Position numbers and translations under genes: made by a program
Source of the DNA: Rutidosis leptorrhynchoides
Taxonomy: Eukaryota; Streptophyta; Magnoliopsida; Asterales; Asteraceae
Assembly: GCF_046630445.1 (NCBI RefSeq)
Contig: NC_092341.1
Location: 258,460,001-258,524,000, forward strand
DNA length: 64,000 bases
Direction: 5' to 3'
Shown: in pieces, positions 1-13,129 of the stretch
Layout: each line of letters opens with the position of its first letter
Numbering within the stretch: the stretch's first letter is position 1
The notes under the pieces: model-generated
Seen by the model: only the letters and a program-made list of their open reading frames with translations
The model's database searches: none
What the model was told of the DNA's origin: nothing

Positions 1-66
1 CGCGTGACGGCTTTGGAGAACATGGTGCGAAGGTTGCAAACACCAGCAGCAGCACCAGCAGCATAA
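1..66 (+). CDS. C-terminal tail of an unidentified reading frame
   Basis: Frame 1 is open from the window edge and ends at a TAA at 64–66, giving 21 residues: an amphipathic stretch (TALENMVRRLQ) followed by an alanine/proline-rich end. The rest lies outside the window. It precedes the non-coding 3' part of an LTR element, so it may be the end of an element-encoded protein. I do not recognise it, and a frame this short can be open by chance. Confidence 0.25.
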   Translation, partial: RVTALENMVRRLQTPAAAPAA

Positions 67-853
67 TCAGCACCACCATCAATAACATCAACAATACCAT
101 CATCACCACTAACAAACAACATCCGCATCACACGTCTCGACATCATAATCTGTCCCACAAACATCAACATCATACGCACCATAGATACCAAGGAGTACCA
201 ACAATAATGAACGATGAAGTATTGATCCATAACTTCATTGATATTCTGCGAAGAATATATAGTCTCAAAAAGTTTTAGAGATTTCTTATTCTAGCTCAAA
301 CCGAAAAGTAAATGAGATTAATATCATATTAACTCATTAAATTCATGATTTCATCTGAAGAAAATATACATGTATATATGTTTTCATAAAGATTGTAATT
401 AAAAGTTCTTTTGTACAAAATATTAATGGTGAAATTTTTTTTTTAACGGGTAGGTAATACCCGAGGAATAATTAGATTTCATCTTAATAAGTTACATTGT
501 ACATTCATCGAAGCTGATTCAATAGTCATTTACTATCCTACTTACAACCACCGATATACGTATCCGTTCACCGCAGAATAACCATTTTCATTCAATTTCA
601 TATTTGGATTTTGACTTCCCAGAATCCAACAAGTGGCATATGAAGAAAACATATGACAAAATAAAATCTGTTAGAAACAAACAAATTAACTATGAAAATT
701 TTTGTAAAGAATCCACGCTAACTGTTCCAGCTAACTGTTCCTAGCTAACTGATTACATTTTATTTATCGCAGTTTATTTATCACAATTTAATTATCGCAC
801 TTTTATTTATCGTCATTTAATTTCTGTAATTATTTTACGCACTTTAAATATCG

Positions 854-1170
854 GGACACGTATACAATGTTTTGACATATCATATCGACGCATCTATATA
901 TATTATTTGGAATCACCATAGACACTCTATATGCAGTAATGATCGAGTTCTCTATATAGGGTTGAGGTTGATTCTACAATAATATATATAGTTTGAGTTG
1001 TGATCGAATCTGAGAGGTATACGGGTCACGACACGTATTAATTAATTCGTATATTATATATTAAACTATATATGAATTATTGGACTGTTACTGTGGACTA
1101 TCGACTGTGGACTAATGACATTGGACAATTAAAATGAATTAAAATATTGATTATAACATATGAAACTAAA
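854..1170 (+). repeat. LTR-like fragment inside the 5' region
   Basis: The stretch from about 854 reads closely like the internal LTR sequence at about 33510–33840. Shared blocks include 'ttttgacatatcatatcgac', 'catagacactctatatgcag' and 'ggttgaggttgattc', in the same order and spacing. It has no LTR ends of its own, so it is a fragment of a Tekay-type LTR buried in the internal region of another element. Confidence 0.45.
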
Positions 1171-3566
1171 CATTTCTTCAAGATTGCCACTTGATTTCAT
1201 CTTAAACCTCATTGTATCTCGACGATTACAATCAGCGTTCAAATCTATCATGATTCTTAAAAACACCTCAATCGAGAGGATAAACCAACCGCACTTCATC
1301 TACGGAAGAAAATATTGATGCATATAGTTATGCACCTAAAAAACTCTCGGAAACTGAGTAAACGTTTGACACGTATCTGTTCTAGTTCCTTTGATATTGT
1401 TATTACCGAAGATCGTTTTGCAATCCCTTTCCAAAGTAGCTAATTTTGTCACAGCTCCAGCAAGTCAACTCCGACTTTTCATCCGAAACAACTTTATTAT
1501 AATCGCGATATATATATGCATACTCTTTATTGTTACTGGGGAACCTTTTACATTCCACAATATTACCATCAGCGATTAATCATTCTAAAAACAAAATTCT
1601 CCTGAAACTACCTCGGTTTGATAACCGATGACCCAGATCAGTTAACTTTGAAAATGCTGACGAAGCAGCATGTTGTAGATGATCTTAATGGCCAAAAGTT
1701 TGATGATAAAGAAAGGAGTGTTAGGAACGCTCGATAGAAAATTTAGTACCGAAAAGCGGATTATGTGAAACTATGAAGAAAGCCGTGGACAAATCACAAA
1801 GAATAAGTTTGCCTTCAAAGAATCCAAATGATTCTGTGCCTGCTGAAATCATTAGCAAATATCTTATTTCTCATTCTAAACCTTCACAGACAAATCTTCT
1901 TCATCATCCATTGATATTAGAAATTCTAAGATATTCTCGTATGTTCTATTATAAATATCCTCCATATTTCTGGCGATATTTTCACAACTATTCTTATCTG
2001 AGATCATTTATCTCTCTGTAACATCTGCAACATAAAAGAAACTGTGTTAGTTTCTAAATTCTGAAACCTTCGAGTTTAAAATATGAATGTTTTGAAGTAG
2101 TGTTGGGAACTGAAGCATGGATTAGTATAATATAATGACACTTGATCAACGTCATTATATTACAGTAAGTCATGTTGAGTTTCTAATGAAGCATGATGAT
2201 TCACAGTACCGTCATCATGTGCCATTTACACGACTCTTACATTCTATCTAATCTCTAAACATATCAAGAGAATATTTTTCTAGATGACTCGGTCTTCTCC
2301 AGGGTATTCTGGTAATTTAACAAATCAAAATCGTTCTATTACCATTTTCTTCTTAGAGCATTAGCTATGTTCATTCTGAATTTCATATCTACGAATTCCG
2401 GACCATTACTCGCTTGACTCGAAGTCGGGAAGAGAAAACGAAAGCATGAAGCTCCGAAAAATAATGAAGAATATAAACTTCGATAATAACCCCGAAATTA
2501 CAACCGTGTATATCGATGCAGATAGTAATATAGAGACACGGGAGAATTAGAAACACTATAAACACAAGAGTATAGTAGAAGTAAATAGATTCTTCTGGTG
2601 GTAGATGAAAAAGAAGAATGACAGATATAAAAGTTAGGAGTATATCAAGAATCAGGACTGGATGGAGCATATTGATGAATGCTTTAAAGTAAGAATCAAG
2701 GGAGAAAGAATAGAAGGTAAGAGTCTTGGAAAATAAGGAAACGAAGGGGTGAATTTATAGTGAAATATCCGACAGAGCAATCGAAACAGATTATTGCATA
2801 TAATCAAAGAAGATCCTGATTTCCTTAATCACCAAAGAACCAAATCTTATTACGTAAGATTCTCTTTAAATCCCTTAAATCCCGGAAATCAATCATAACT
2901 ACGTCATCGGTTAAGACGAATATATTTTACTCATCTCACTCTTTTACGATAGTCTCATTTATATTCTTCGCATAATCGAATCGTTTTATCTACATTACTC
3001 AATGATGATAAAACTCCATTATCACCTTATATTTGTCATGAAAACCTTCTTATTGTTATCCATAACAACCTCTATCAAATTTCGGGGACGAAATTTCTTT
3101 AACGGGTAGGTACTGTAATGACCCGGGATTTTCCGACCAAATTATACTTATGAGATTAATATTTACATAAATTAAACCATACCAACATGATAAGCAATCC
3201 AAATTGTTGAGACTTGTGTTTTTAAAAAGAGTTTTACACAACGTTTGACCGTCCAATATGACCGATGATATCACGAACTATATAACATACGATAATTATA
3301 CGTTAGTGTATATATATATGTATTTATATATATTTAACATGATTTAAGGATGGTTTAACATCTCATTGTGTGCTAATGACAATGAGTTATAAGTATATTT
3401 TGAAACTACTAACTTAAGTTTTTAAAACGATAATTATACGTAACATTCTTTTATATATATACTTATAATCTATAATGCTTATACATGTATCGTATATATA
3501 ATGTATTTAATCACTTTTTAAGGACTTAAATACATAAAACAATATAAGTATATTCACAAAAGATAG

Positions 3567-5556
3567 TGATGTTATGCGAGGTGTATATAAAATAGCTTTA
3601 TATTTTACAAGGAAATACTATTAAATACGATACAATTTTACACAAGATATTTATTTATTTATTGAATGGATATACTTAAACCTTGCTACAACGCTTATAG
3701 GCAGTGTACCTAATCGTACAGTAGTGTAGTTTTTAGTAAGTCCGGTTCATTCCACAGGGAATCTTTTTCACAAAGCTTAACGCTATATTAGTTTAAATTT
3801 ATAAAAATACAAATATATATAAGTAATATTATTATTATAAAGGGGGGTTTTTACCGTTTAATGATCGGTTTGTCGATTTTAAAACTTTAGTCGCAGTTAA
3901 AACCAAATGTAAAATATTAAATAAATAAAAGACTTAATTTAAAGCGTAAAGTAAATAACGATAATGAAATTGCGAATAATAAAAGTGCGATAAAATAAAC
4001 TTGCGATAATTAAAAAGTACGATAATTAAAAGTGCAATTAAATACAATAACAATAAATAAAAGTGCTATAATTAGAAGTGCAATTAAATATAAAATAAAG
4101 GAAATTAAATATGAAATAAAAGAATTATGCTTATTTAAACTTCCGTAATCATGATGTTTGACGTGTTGATTTTAGTTTTATGCCCATGGGTTAATTGTCC
4201 TTTGTCCTGGATTATTTAATATGTCCGTCTGGTTTTTGTCCATAACAGTCCATCAGTCATAAATATAAAGTGCGAGTGTCCTCTTCAAATTATCCTTATA
4301 CCCGAAGTTAAATATTCCAACTAATTGGGGACTTAAACTGTAACAAGGTTTTATTACTTTGTTTAATAATTACACCAGGATGTCGACTGAGTGTAACCCA
4401 AGGTTTTAATACTTTGTTAACAATTATGTCAAGTGTCCTTGTACATAATTTCACCCCTATTTTAATAATTCTAGTGGCTATTAATCCATTCCCGTGTCCG
4501 GTTAAATGAACGATTATTCGTACATATAAATATCCCGCCCATCGTGTCCGATCGAGTGTATATGGTTATTTATAGGGACGTCCAATTGTAAATCTTTATA
4601 TTAAAATTAACAAACTATCATTTAGTTAAACAAATATAAAGCCCATTAATAGCCCATAGTCTAATTTCCACAAGTGTCGTTCTTTTGCCCAAACCCCAAT
4701 TATGGTACAAAGCCCAATTACCCAATTTTAATATTTTTAGCTCAACATCATGATTACTTCGGATTAAATAAGCATAATAATAACTTAGCTACGAGACATT
4801 AAATTAAAAAGGTTGAACATAACTTACAATGATTAAAAATAGCGTAGCGTTACACGGACAGAATTTCGACTTACACCCTTACAACATTCGCTAACATACC
4901 CTTATTATTAGGATTTAAAATTAAAATTAAAATTAAAATATAAATATAAATATAAATATTACGTTGAGTGAAGAAGAAAAAGATGTTTTTATTTTGGCCA
5001 AAACGCGTTGAATTTATAGGACCTGGGCTGGATTTCAGAGCCATGCGATCGCATGACTTTTGTGCCTCCAGGCCATGCGATCGCATGGCCAGCTGGGAGA
5101 AGTCACATATCTTTGTTTTCTTTCTTGCCGACGTTTATAAATAATAATATAATATATAAATAATTATAAGAATTATTTAAATATTATATTTTATTTATGT
5201 GCATAGTTAACTTGTAATTTTTAGTCCGTTGCGTCGAGCGTTGAGAGTTGACTCTGGTCCCGGTTCCGGATTTTCGAACGTCCTTGCGTACAATTTAATA
5301 TCTTGTACTTTGCGTTTTGAATCTTGTACTCTTGTAATTTTTAGACGTTTCTTATCAATAATTGGAACCTCATTGATTGTATTTTGTACTTTTGAGCTTT
5401 TTGGTCGTTTGCGTCTTCAATTCGTCGAATCTTTCTTTTGTCTTCACCTTTTATTATTTAAACGAATATCACTTGTAAATAGAACAGTTGCAACTAAAAG
5501 CTTGTCTTTCTTGAGGAATAATGCTATGAAATATATGTTCGTTTTTAGCATTATCA
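3567..5556 (-). mobile_element. Solo LTR of an Athila-type Ty3/gypsy element
   Basis: A 1990-bp sequence starting TGATGTTATG and ending TTTAGCATTATCA, collinear with both LTRs of the full Athila at 13130–15127 and 28231–30238. No internal sequence is attached. Flanks are GATAG (3562–3566) and AATAG (5557–5561), a 5-bp target duplication with one mismatch. Solo LTRs arise by recombination between the two LTRs of one element. It differs from the other two LTRs at one striking place: the paired palindromes at 5041–5056 and 5073–5088 have a different sequence. Confidence 0.85.
5041..5088. repeat. Palindrome doublet in the solo Athila LTR
   Basis: Two copies of CCATGCGATCGCATG(A/G) at 5041–5056 and 5073–5088, the second a perfect 16-bp palindrome, separated by 16 bp. 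They occupy the same LTR position where the other two Athila LTRs carry CTCCGCGACTCGCGG-type palindromes (14610–14658 and 29721–29769). Confidence 0.85.
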
Positions 5557-6857
5557 AATAGCTATATTTGAATTCTCGTTCCGTTTCCTCAAGATTTCTA
5601 TACGTATATCTAGGGTATATGTACCCGTATCATACCCAGATTCTATACGTATTTACTATTGGTATATACACATCAAATCAACATCCTAATCAACATTATT
5701 ACTACTCTAGATATGAGGTAACTAGAATTTGTCAAGTAGTATGAATTATTAGTAAAAAAACAAAATTAGGAATCCTTTTCTTTCTTTATAAACTAAAAAC
5801 GTTTTTATAAATGAACACCATTTCTTCACTCCATTTTCTCATATCTACACCCTCATTTCTCTCTCAAAATACTCCTAACTTCATACTTGATCATCTCCAA
5901 GCATTTTCCCCATCATTTAGCTTCAATTACAAGCCTTAAACACCATAAGAAAACTCTTTCAAGAACATATCAAAATAACCACCCATTTGAAGAAGTTTAC
6001 TTCCAACCTTTTGATCTAACTCCACCACTCTTTGATTCCAAGATTATTTCTTATCTTTTGCAGTAATTTTGTCCAAGTAACTTGAGGTAGTAACCTTGTT
6101 CATAATCTTATTCAATTCATATTCATATAGCTATCTTATTTTGTGGTATAAAATTTTAACAACAAGAACATAGTTTGAATGATTTCAAACTTGTTCGCAA
6201 ACTAAATAGATCTTTCTAACTTGAATTTTAAAACACTTCAAGACCTGTAATATATCATAATGATATGCTAACCTAACAAGATATAACTTGGTTTTACAAA
6301 GAACATCTTAAAAACTGAATCTACGTCGTCGGAGTGCAACCGGGGGCTGTTTTGGGTGGGATAATTAAAAACCATCTTGAACTTTGAATTGGAAGTTTAT
6401 GTTCTGGAAAAATGATATTTCTTATGAATATGTTAACACATAAAAATTTCATGGTTTAACTCAAAGTGTAAGTATTTTTAGAAAAATGATCATTAAATGT
6501 TGTTTTTATGATGGAAAATGATCACTTTCATAAGTTTCACCAAAGTTTGACCTATAACCTATGATTTTGAATACAAATTAAGGTATTTTCAGTTCATATT
6601 CTTAAAATTTGACTCGATCCAAGGAAGTGGCAAGTTGAACCAACAAAAACGGAGTTGTAATGAAGAAACTACGACTAAAACAAGATTGGGTATCCGAAGC
6701 TAGTTTAGCTACGAAAATATTTGGAGAAAAAGTAAATTAATCATATCTTTTCTAATTAATATGATATTTTATATATAATTACTTATGATTTGATTTTATA
6801 TATTTCAGGACCACCCGTAAACAACACGAGAAGATTAATCATAAGACCTCATGATTG

Positions 6858-6929
6858 TACGCAACACGTCATTTGACAACACGGTACTTTATGTACGCAA
6901 CACGTCATTTGACAACATGGTACCATGGG
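6858..6929 (+). repeat. 36-bp direct tandem duplication in LTR
   Basis: The sequence starting 'tacgcaacacgtcatttgac' at 6858 repeats at 6894 with a 36-base period and very few differences. It is absent from the two younger Tekay LTRs in the window. Confidence 0.7.
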
Positions 6930-7954
6930 TCGAGATTAATTCTGATCAATACGAATACGATGGGGTCTTTATTTATTTTATTTAAGTAACTAATTGTGGA
7001 CCACTAACATCGGACTGCTAACTACGGACTAAGAAAATATTAAAAGTATTAAAAGTATATATATATGTAATGATTACTTAAAAAGAAAATATGTTGATAT
7101 ATTATATATATGGTTAGGTTTGTGATATCTATCGAAGACCAAGTTGAATTAAATACCTTCAAGGCAAAAGTGAGTTTCATTTGCTCCCTTTTTAATTGCT
7201 TTTGCAATATATATTTTTGGGCTGAGAATACATGCGCTGCTTTTATAAATGTTTACGAAATAGACACAAGTACTTAAAAATATATTCTACGTTGAGTTGT
7301 ACCACTGGCAAACTTCTCTATAGCTTGGTAACTACTATCTACATGGGTATTGTAAACGCGAATCCTGTTGATAGATCTATCGGGCCTGACAACCCCAACC
7401 GGACTGGACGACCAGTATTCAACGGTTGCACAGTACTTTGTTTTGTAGACTACACTTGGTACAGTGTAGTGAGATTTCATAATAAAGGGAATATGCGACG
7501 TTGATTAAATGTTAAGTATGGTTACCAAGTGCTCAACCACTTAGAATGCTTTACATACACTTGCGAGTGTATTATGTTTATGATTATGAAATCTTGTGGT
7601 CTATTAACATATTGAAATGATTGTTATGATAAACCTATGAACTCACCAACCTTTTGGTTGACACTTTAAAGCATGTTTATTCTCAGGTACGAATTAAGTC
7701 TTTCGTTGTGCGTTTGCTCAATATAAGGACATTACTTGGAGCCGATCATCGCAATGGGACCAAATGTTGATGACTTCATCCAGGTGGAATAGGACGGATC
7801 CTTTCATTGTTAGGATGCATTAGTGAGTCTGGACTTCGACCGTGTTTACTTGAAAAATGATTGCTTAACAAATTTTGTTGGAAACTTATTATTTTTAACA
7901 TGTGAATATTATCTGATATATTAATCTCTTAACATGTTTGATATTATGTGATAG

Positions 7955-8569
7955 ATGTCTACCTCTAGAACAAGTCCCATTGACTCACCTAATAATAATG
8001 AAGAGTTAAATGTAAATTGGAATGATTCGTGGACTGATTCACAAGTTCCCGAAGAGGAACCGGAAGAAGAGTCGGAACCGGAAGAAGAATCGAAACCGGA
8101 AGAAGAATCGGAACGGGAAGAAGAAATAGAACCAGTGGGGTAAATAATAAAACGGTTAAGTAGAAGAAAATCCTGAACCAACCGACCAAAGTTAATTATG
8201 GTCAATGGTGTTTCTGCCAAGGAAGCAAAGTATTGGGAGGATTACCAATTCTCCGATGAATCGGATCCCGACAAGGATTCCAATGATGTTATAGAAATTA
8301 CCCCAACACAATTTAATAAGGCAAAAGAGAACAATAAGGGAAAGGGCATAAAAATAGAGAAATTTGATTCCAAACCCGATGAACTTTATATGTATCGTCA
8401 ACACCCATATTTCTTAAGTTGTGACAATAACCCGGGAACCTCTAAACCACCAGGTTTTTCTAAACCAATGTGAAAAACGACGGCTCGTATTAGGAGAACA
8501 TCATATATCCCTAGAAACTTGGCAAAACGAAAAAAAATCGAAGAAGAAGAAACGAGCGAGTCGGAATAA
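7955..8569 (+). pseudogene. Acidic accessory reading frame of element B (unknown function)
   Basis: Homologous along its length to the frame at 59947–60561 in element A, with the same N-terminus (MSTSRTSPIDSPNNNEE) and the same glutamate-rich repeat (EEESEPE units). It lies between the leader and the F-box frame. In this copy it is broken in about two places. No known domain is recognised; the charged low-complexity composition suggests a disordered protein. See the entry in element A for the better copy. Confidence 0.6.
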
Positions 8570-8708
8570 GATAGTTGTATTCGTGTGGTGTAATTTATGT
8601 AATTTAGTATGCTTATGCTTTATGATATATGTAAAAATTGCTTGTATTAATAAGTAATTTTTTTTTATGAATCTAACTCTTGTCTATTTTACAGTATAAA
8701 AACACAAA

Positions 8709-9392
8709 ATGGATTGACAACCCAATATTTTAAGAGACCTACCCGGAGACATGATTGATGAAATCTTGTCTAGAGTCGGTCAGAATTCCTCAGCACAACT
8801 ATTTAAGGCGAGATCAGTTTGTAAGACATTCAAAGAACGTTCCAAGAATGCCTTGATTTATAAAAGGCTTTCGTTCGAAAGATGGGGGATATCACATTGG
8901 GAAATCCATAAGTTACGATGTGTTTACTTTGACGCATATATTGCGGGGAACCCAAATGCTATTTTATGCAACGGGTTAAGAAATTATTTTGACTCAATAT
9001 ATCCGAATATAGGACTTCGTGATTTTGAAAAAGCGGCTAACATGCAACATAAAGAAGTATGTTATGCTTACGGGTTAGTAATGTTCGCTTCTCACCAAAG
9101 TGAGAACAAGAACATCTGGCTACAACTATTAAAAAAAACGTTCCCACAAGTGACGGAGTCGGTAATTGGGGTAAGAAATGAGGTTTTTAGGTTATTACGA
9201 GACTGTTGGTCATTACGTAACCTTCATCCTTTTGACGATGTTACAACACATTGTCTTACTATCGATCACAACGGTTATGTTCCACAAAACCAAGGATGGG
9301 AAGTGGTATTAGTAAAACCAGAATGTATGACTTGTTTCTGGACGTATGAATTACGTGTATTTATTGCCTTTGCTGAACGCCTTATTTATTAA
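8709..9392 (+). pseudogene. Captured F-box protein frame, copy in element B
   Basis: About 213 codons are open here, and the product is roughly 90% identical by eye to the F-box frame of element A (60699–61382). It keeps the F-box core (MIDEILSRVGQNSSAQLF, CKTFKERSKNA), the GNPNAI motif, the Sel1-like segment (EKAANMQHKEVCYAYG) and the C-terminal CMTCFW end. It lies downstream of the acidic frame and upstream of gag, the same place as in A. The N-terminal edge is broken in about one place relative to A. Finding the same gene at the same site in a second, older element shows that the capture predates both insertions. Confidence 0.7.
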
Positions 9393-9583
9393 CTAGAATT
9401 ATCTTCGCAACTACTTTGTATCAAAGTTTTATGTTCTATATTTCATGCTATATGTAAAATAGCGGTATTGTAAGTTTGCAAGTTATTGTATAAAGGTTTG
9501 AATATGATATATATATTTTTTTTATTAGTTTTTCATATAGAATTGTAGTAGTTGAAATGGTATGTTAGCTACTAAGTATGAAC

Positions 9584-9607
9584 TTAACGGGTAGGTACTA
9601 CCCGAAT
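9584..9607 (+). repeat. Internal echo of the PPT–LTR junction before gag (element B)
   Basis: TTAACGGGTAGGTAC, the 15 bases that precede the LTR at 3099–3113 and 31467–31481, recurs here and is followed by TACCCGAAT, which resembles the LTR start (TGTAGTGACCCGAA) with a few bases missing. The arms CGGGTAG/CTACCCG also form a 7-bp inverted repeat around GTA. The same block stands at 61566–61589 in element A. Confidence 0.6.
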
Positions 9608-9737
9608 TAAAGAATATAAAACGCTAATATGAAGAAAGAGCTTTTATAAATAAGTTCATATTACGCTACGAAATACTATTGACTACTCTTGATATTCTAT
9701 ATGATTAACTCGTTTCTTTTGGCTATTTTTGAAGGAA

Positions 9738-10922
9738 ATGGCACCAACTACTCGACATACCGTGAGTATGAACGAAGAGGAGTTTCGTACCTTTCTTGCT
9801 GCAAACATAGCCGCAGTACAGGCTGCGCTACATACCAACAATAACGCTGAATCTAGCAATGTAGCTAATGGCGCAAGAAATCGTGTAGGATGCACCTACA
9901 AAGAATTCACTGCCTGCAAACCTTTGGAATTTGATGGAACCGAAGAACCAATTGGATTGAAACGGTGGACCGAGAAAGTCGAATCGGTGTTTGCCATAAG
10001 TAAGTGTACTGAAGGGGACAAAGTTAAGTACGCTACGCATACCTTCACAGGTACTGCGTTAACGTGGTGGAACACCTATCTTGAACAGGTAGGACAAAAT
10101 GCTGCTTACGCACTACCGTGGTCGGCATTCAAGCAATTGATGAACGAGCAGTACCGTCCTAGAAACGAAGTCAATAAACTCAAGGCAGAACTTAGAGAGT
10201 TACGAACACAAGGGTTCGACGTTACCACATATGAACGACGATTCACGGAGTTGTGCCTATTGTGCCCGGGAGCATTCGAAGATGAAGAAGAGAATATCGA
10301 CGCATTTGTAAAAGGGTTACCAGTAAGGATTCAAGAAGATGTAAGTTCACACGAGCCCGCTTCTATACAGAAGGCAAGTCGAATGGCTCATAAACTCATA
10401 AATCAGATTGAGGGAAGAATTAAAGAGCATGCGGCCGAAGAAACTAACACGAAACAACTCAAGAGGAAGTGGGAGGAAAACGGTGACAAGAGTCACCAGT
10501 ACAACAACAATAACAATTACAACCACAATCGCAACAATAATCGCAACAATAACCGCAATCCTAACAATAACTACAACAAACATCCCAACAACAACAACAA
10601 CTACAACAACCGTTTCAACAACAATAACAATCCCAACAACAACCTCAATAACAACAACGGTAACAAAAACCAAAAACAGCCATGTCATAGGTGTGAAGAA
10701 AATCACCAGGGGTTTTGCACGACATTTTGCAACAGGTGTAAAAGAAATGGTCATAGCACGACAAAGTGTGAGGTCTACGGACCAAAGTTTAACAGAACTA
10801 AGGGAGCAAATAATGCCGGAACAAGTAATGCCGAAACGAATAGTGTCGGAGCAAGTAATACCAACGCTGTTTGTTATAAATGTGGAAAACCAGGCCACAT
10901 TATTAGAAATTGCCCGAATTAG
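9738..10922 (+). mobile_element. gag region of element B
   Basis: Encodes a capsid-type protein starting [16 protein letters not shown]. It has the Ty3/gypsy gag core ([36 protein letters not shown]…YERRF), then a long asparagine-rich linker (N/R/Y repeats, about residues 255–320), then two CCHC zinc knuckles (CNRCKRNGHSTTKC and [14 protein letters not shown]). The upstream non-ATG codon is not needed; the ATG at 9738 matches the start in element A. Part of a fossil element. Confidence 0.8.
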
Positions 10923-10989
10923 GGGAATACTAATGGGCAGGGCCGTGGAAGAGTTTTCAATATTAATACGGCAGAAGCACAGGAAGACC

Positions 10990-13129
<2,140 letters not shown>

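Larger units (their letters stand above)
1..3113 (+). mobile_element. Non-coding 3' internal region of a Ty3/gypsy element
   Basis: This stretch runs directly into a purine-rich tract and the motif TTAACGGGTAGGTAC (3099–3113), followed by an LTR starting TGTAATGACCC at 3114. The same 15-base motif sits immediately before the 3' LTR of element B at 31467–31481. The region is therefore best read as the internal 3' end of a Tekay-like element whose coding part lies left of the window. No gag or pol homology is visible. A small open frame at 1773–2021 (82 codons, tyrosine/phenylalanine-rich end) has no family I recognise. A related motif TTAACGGGTAGGTAA followed by TACCCGAGG occurs at 443–466. 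The element is a fossil in this view. Confidence 0.5.
3114..7807 (+). mobile_element. Tekay-type LTR, divergent subfamily, hosting a solo Athila LTR
   Basis: The LTR opens with TGTAATGACCC after a purine-rich tract and keeps the block order of the LTRs at 31482–34736 and 56241–59737: 'gagaatacatgc', 'cgaaatagacacaagta', 'gcgaatcct…gatagatct', 'tgtttattctcagg'. It is clearly more diverged from those two than they are from each other, so it is not the partner of either. It is interrupted at 3567–5556 by a solo Athila LTR. From about 7807 the sequence becomes leader sequence shared with element A (59798 onward), so this LTR directly abuts the internal part of element B. A fossil. Confidence 0.65.

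Noticed and set aside
1773-2021. 82-codon frame as a host gene
   Set aside because: It is inside the non-coding 3' part of an LTR element and has no recognisable family or promoter.
7232-7504. 90-codon plus-strand frame and its antisense partner (7274–7480)
   Set aside because: They lie within an LTR, are not conserved in the other Tekay LTRs, and show no protein features.
10347-10898. Long frames antisense or out of frame to gag (also 10408–11073)
   Set aside because: They shadow the asparagine-rich gag linker, whose AAC/AAT repeats keep the other frames (valine or threonine runs) open.
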